A stretch of 64,000 nt of DNA from SAR202 cluster bacterium bin22 (GTDB lineage: Bacteria; Chloroflexota; Dehalococcoidia; Lucifugimonadales; UBA3495). Below are positions 61,076 to 64,000 of the stretch, in pieces (within the stretch, counting starts at the first letter, position 1; every line of letters begins with the position of its first letter). The notes beneath the pieces were generated by a model. That model had not been told where the DNA came from. It worked only from the letters and a program-made list of their open reading frames with translations, and did no database searches. The position numbers and the translations under genes are program-made. The stretch spans positions 1-64,000 of the forward strand of contig MPMM01000005.1 of assembly GCA_002238505.1 (NCBI GenBank), in the 5' to 3' direction.

Positions 61076-61161
61076 GGAGGGCGAGTCAGCGTCCGGAACC
61101 CTGGCAAAGCTTATCCCGGCATTACATCAGCCGAGCACATACTAAGTATCCTGGAGAAGTC

Positions 61162-61869
61162 ATGGTTGAGGAATTTAACGAATTTGAACAGCAGCCCAGC
61201 GCCAGCATTTTTGGCGGCACGGCTCCCTCGACCGGCATAGTTTACGTTCTCAGCAACGTGGCAATGCCCGGGTATATCAAGATCGGGTACACCGGCGGCA
61301 ACTCGGACAAGGACGTCCAGGACCGGATGAAGCAACTGGATGCCCCGGGCGTACCGCGCTCCTTCGACTGCGAGTACGCAGCGGTGGTAACCGACTGCGC
61401 CCAGGTGGAGAAGGCCATACATACCGCCTTCGGAGACTTCCGAGTGAGGCAAAACCGGGAGTTCTTTGAAGGGGTGGAGCCCTTCCGCGTGAAGGCCATT
61501 CTGCAACTACTGGCGATTGAGGATGTAACGCCCAACCTGAACGGGAAGCACAAGTCCAGGGACGAGTTTCATGACATCGAGAGCGAACAGCCCGCCAGGA
61601 GGCGGGAGAGCTTCAGCTTCGCCACGGCTGAGGTCCCCAAGGGGTCGATGCTGGAATGGGGAGACGACCCGGAAATAAAGTGCCAGGTAGCCAACGAGAG
61701 CAACGGGGTGGTGTTTGAAGGTGAGTATTACTCCCTGACAAGCCTGGCCACCAAGCTCAAGAAGTGGAAGCACGCGCCCCCGGCGGCCAGGTACTGGCTC
61801 TACCAGGGGGAAACCCTCCTCCAGCGGAGGGACAGGCTGGAGCAGGAGTCCAACGGTCACGAAGAATAG
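61162..61869 (+). CDS. GIY-YIG nuclease domain protein with RAMA-like C-terminus
   Basis: This 235-residue protein has a T5orf172-type GIY-YIG domain: GIVYVLSN, PGYIKIGYTGG, VQDRMKQLDAPGVPRSFDCEYAAVV, VEKAIHTAFGDFRVRQNREFFEG. A linker follows, then FATAEVPKGSMLEWGDDPEIKCQVANESNGVVFEGEYYSLTSLATKL, which resembles RAMA, a domain often fused to modification or restriction proteins. Such a fusion suggests DNA cutting guided by a modified-base reader. No restriction partner lies nearby. Confidence 0.75.
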   Translation: MVEEFNEFEQQPSASIFGGTAPSTGIVYVLSNVAMPGYIKIGYTGGNSDKDVQDRMKQLDAPGVPRSFDCEYAAVVTDCAQVEKAIHTAFGDFRVRQNREFFEGVEPFRVKAILQLLAIEDVTPNLNGKHKSRDEFHDIESEQPARRRESFSFATAEVPKGSMLEWGDDPEIKCQVANESNGVVFEGEYYSLTSLATKLKKWKHAPPAARYWLYQGETLLQRRDRLEQESNGHEE

Positions 61870-62247
61870 CCGGCGTTTGCTCATCTCCTCAACCCGCCGG
61901 AACAACCAGGCGTGCTGCCGGCAAGTTCGACCCGAAGCTGCCAGTCGTCGCGGGCCCCCGTTCCGCCAACGATTCCATTCCGTGTTCCCGCGTTGGAGCC
62001 GCAGGGCTCAACATGGCAAGGATTATCCTTATCTGGATACTGTAAAGACTTACCGAAGAGTCCTATTCAATTTCGGTAGCTCGCCATGCTGACCTTGCCC
62101 AAATTCCGTTAAATCTGTTACCGGGGTTCCCCATTCCAGGCGCGGTGCGTTACAGATACCTTACTAGCCGAGGCTTGCTGGCTGCTTTTGCGGTATAATT
62201 TGCCGAGCGCGCTGCCTGGCACGCAATACCGTACTGTGAGGTACAGT
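61870..62247. other. Spacer with promoter and ribosome-site hairpin
   Basis: No gene is supported in the first ~300 bases. TATAAT at 62194-62199 is a likely -10, without a well-spaced -35. TACTGT (62232-62237) and ACAGTA (62243-62248) flank GAGGT, so the ribosome site of the next gene lies in the loop of a small hairpin. Confidence 0.5.
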
Positions 62248-64000
62248 ATGCTTACCCAAACCGGCCTCACCTCCCATCTTCCCCGCACTACCGGCAAGGT
62301 TTCCCTGCAGGGGCTGTCTGCTCCGGCGGAGGTTTACCGCGACCACTGGGGCATTCCCCACGCCCGGGCGGCCAACGAGACAGACGCCTTCTTCGTCCAG
62401 GGGTTTGTAACCGCGCAGGACCGCCTGTGGCAGATGGAATACGACCGCCGCAGGGGCAGCGGCCGCTGGTCGGAAGCCGTGGGCGCGCTGGCGCTGAACC
62501 AGGATATTATGATGCGTCGGTTCCGCCTAGTGGACAGCGCCCGGGGCGACTACGGCGCCGTTTCCGACCACACCCGCAAGCTGATGGACGCCTACGCCGC
62601 CGGCGTCAACGCATGGATTGCCACGGCAGCCGCCGAGGGTACCCTTCCCGTGGAGTACGAAATTACCGGACTGGACCCCGAACCCTGGCAGCCCTGGGAC
62701 GGACTGGTGGCATTCAAGGTCCGCCATATCCAGATGGGCGTCTTCGAGTCAAAGGTCTGGCGCGCCCAGCTGGTTCGGGCTTTGGGGCCGGAAAAGGCCG
62801 CCCTGCTTTGCCCGGGTTATCAGCCCGGACAGCTTCAGATCCTGCCCCCGGGGTCTCGGCACGAGGGAGAACTGGACGACTACCTTTCCGAGATGATGGC
62901 CGGCGCAGAGGCCATCAACCGTCTTAACGAAACCGACAGCGGCAGCAACAGCTGGGCGCTCAGCGGGGACCGCACCGCCACCGGCAAACCCCTGTTGGCC
63001 GGCGACTCTCACCGCGCCCTGGATACACCCAACGTCTATTACCAGAGCCACATCGCATGCCCCGAGTGGGATGTCATTGGCCTGGCCCTCCCGGGAGTCC
63101 CAGGTTTTCCCCACTTCGGGCACAACGACAAGGTGGCCTGGTGCATCACCCATACCAGCGCCGACTACCAGGACCTGTACATCGAGCGGTTTGGAGGGCC
63201 CGGCGGCTCCTACCGCCTGCCCGACCCACCATCCGGGGGAATGGCGCGGTTCAACTCGAACACGGGCAGCCAGTGGCGCCGCGCGGACACCCGGGAAGAG
63301 ACTATCAAGGTCAGGGACGGAGAGGACCACCGGATAACCACCTGGGCCACCGAACACGGCCCCACCATTTCCGGCGGGCCGCCGGCCAGCTACGGAGTTG
63401 CCCTGAAGTACACCGCCACCGACGGCCCCAAACCCTGGCCCGACGTGATACCCACCATGCTGCGGGCGCGGGACGGCAATGAACTGGCCGACTCCATGCG
63501 GGGCTGGGTGGACCCGTGCAACAACTTCCTTTTTGCCGACGTGGATGGGAACTTTGGTTACCTTTGCCGGGGCGAAATTCCTATCCGTTCGCTGCGCAAT
63601 GCCCGCCTGCCGGTTCCGGCCTGGACGGGAGAGCACGAATGGCAGGGCAACATACCCTTTGAGGAGATGCCCCGCTCCGTCAACCCGCCCGAGGGCTACA
63701 TCGCCACCGCCAACAACAAGCCGGTGGATGACGATTACCCCTATTTCATATCTTCGGAATTCACGCCCGGCTTTCGGGTCGAAAGGGTTACCAAAGGGTT
63801 GCTGGCCCTGGAAAAACCCGCGGCGGCCGACATGGCCCAGGTCCACAGCGAGCGCATATCCATCCCCGCCCAGGCCTTCGTTGACTATCTGCGAACCAAT
63901 CGCGCCCAGATCAAGACTGAAGATGTCCATACCGTGCTGGCGCTGGAAAAGCTGCTGGCCTGGGACTGCAGCATGGACGCCGACCAGGTTGCGCCAACCA
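62248..64000 (+). CDS. Penicillin-acylase-family amidase, 3' truncated by window edge
   Basis: The first 584 residues of an Ntn-hydrolase of the penicillin G acylase family are present. VYRDHWGIPHARAANETDAFFVQGFVTAQDRLWQMEYDRR opens the alpha chain. GSNSWALSGDRTATGKPLLAGDSH begins the beta chain; Ser233 of SNSW is the nucleophile released by self-cleavage after Gly232. HFGHNDKVAWCITHTSADYQDLY and later segments follow. Family members hydrolyse amide bonds, for example of acyl-homoserine lactones or beta-lactams. No signal peptide is evident. The gene continues beyond the window. Confidence 0.93.
   Translation, partial: MLTQTGLTSHLPRTTGKVSLQGLSAPAEVYRDHWGIPHARAANETDAFFVQGFVTAQDRLWQMEYDRRRGSGRWSEAVGALALNQDIMMRRFRLVDSARGDYGAVSDHTRKLMDAYAAGVNAWIATAAAEGTLPVEYEITGLDPEPWQPWDGLVAFKVRHIQMGVFESKVWRAQLVRALGPEKAALLCPGYQPGQLQILPPGSRHEGELDDYLSEMMAGAEAINRLNETDSGSNSWALSGDRTATGKPLLAGDSHRALDTPNVYYQSHIACPEWDVIGLALPGVPGFPHFGHNDKVAWCITHTSADYQDLYIERFGGPGGSYRLPDPPSGGMARFNSNTGSQWRRADTREETIKVRDGEDHRITTWATEHGPTISGGPPASYGVALKYTATDGPKPWPDVIPTMLRARDGNELADSMRGWVDPCNNFLFADVDGNFGYLCRGEIPIRSLRNARLPVPAWTGEHEWQGNIPFEEMPRSVNPPEGYIATANNKPVDDDYPYFISSEFTPGFRVERVTKGLLALEKPAAADMAQVHSERISIPAQAFVDYLRTNRAQIKTEDVHTVLALEKLLAWDCSMDADQVAPT

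Overview
The window is a GC-rich bacterial chromosome fragment of about 64 kb, with short intergenic spaces and many dispersed palindromic repeats. Several things together suggest a Chloroflexota genome of the Dehalococcoidia/SAR202 type: three flavin-dependent luciferase-like monooxygenases, an archaeal-type PEP carboxylase, a molybdenum/tungsten oxidoreductase set (FdhA, AOR, xanthine-dehydrogenase-like), and repeat families built on TTTCAAACCCGCCCC and CTTCGGCAAGCTCAGGGC. This placement is inference; no rRNA or other phylogenetic marker lies in the window.

Layout. 0-6 kb: an IS30-type transposase cut by the window edge, repeat-filled spacer, an SDR lacking the YxxxK pair, an AGXT-like aminotransferase, and an uncharacterised three-gene operon (coiled-coil membrane protein, nuclease-like protein, glycine-zipper membrane protein). 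6-16 kb, minus strand: arginine biosynthesis argJ, argB, argD, argG, with a UPF0182 membrane protein overlapping argD, then a small protein/retropepsin-like pair and a class I aminotransferase. 16-26 kb, mostly plus: metallo-hydrolase behind a consensus promoter, HIT protein, enoyl-CoA hydratase, alpha/beta hydrolase, PEP carboxylase, and an LLM oxidoreductase followed at once by a peroxiredoxin-like gene with an in-frame UGA in its active site (probable selenoprotein). 26-39 kb: TIR protein, formate dehydrogenase catalytic subunit, membrane-anchored exonuclease, SsuD-like monooxygenase, a HEPN-like pair, NuoE/NuoF-like subunits, and an AOR-MoaD-MobA group. 39-43 kb: a phage remnant (zinc ribbon, large terminase, portal). 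43-50 kb: a PadR regulator between two HAAS-type membrane proteins, a P-loop kinase, an F420/LLM oxidoreductase and a molybdopterin hydroxylase. 50-64 kb: HicBA, small catabolic enzymes, an orphan HicB, an MDR dehydrogenase, a DUF3574 lipoprotein, SDR plus acyl-CoA ligase, a GIY-YIG protein, and a penicillin-acylase-type hydrolase running off the end.

How it works together. The core is biosynthetic (arginine from N-acetylglutamate; oxaloacetate by PEP carboxylase) plus organic-matter oxidation and redox chemistry. FdhA with NuoE/NuoF could form an NAD-linked formate dehydrogenase, and MobA/MoaD could supply its cofactor. The strongest unusual signal is the UGA-containing peroxiredoxin-like gene at 23795-24295, with a hairpin at the spacing expected of a bacterial SECIS. 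The second is the three-gene operon at 3650-5690. Repeat elements have also invaded coding sequence in frame (fdhA, the UPF0182 gene).
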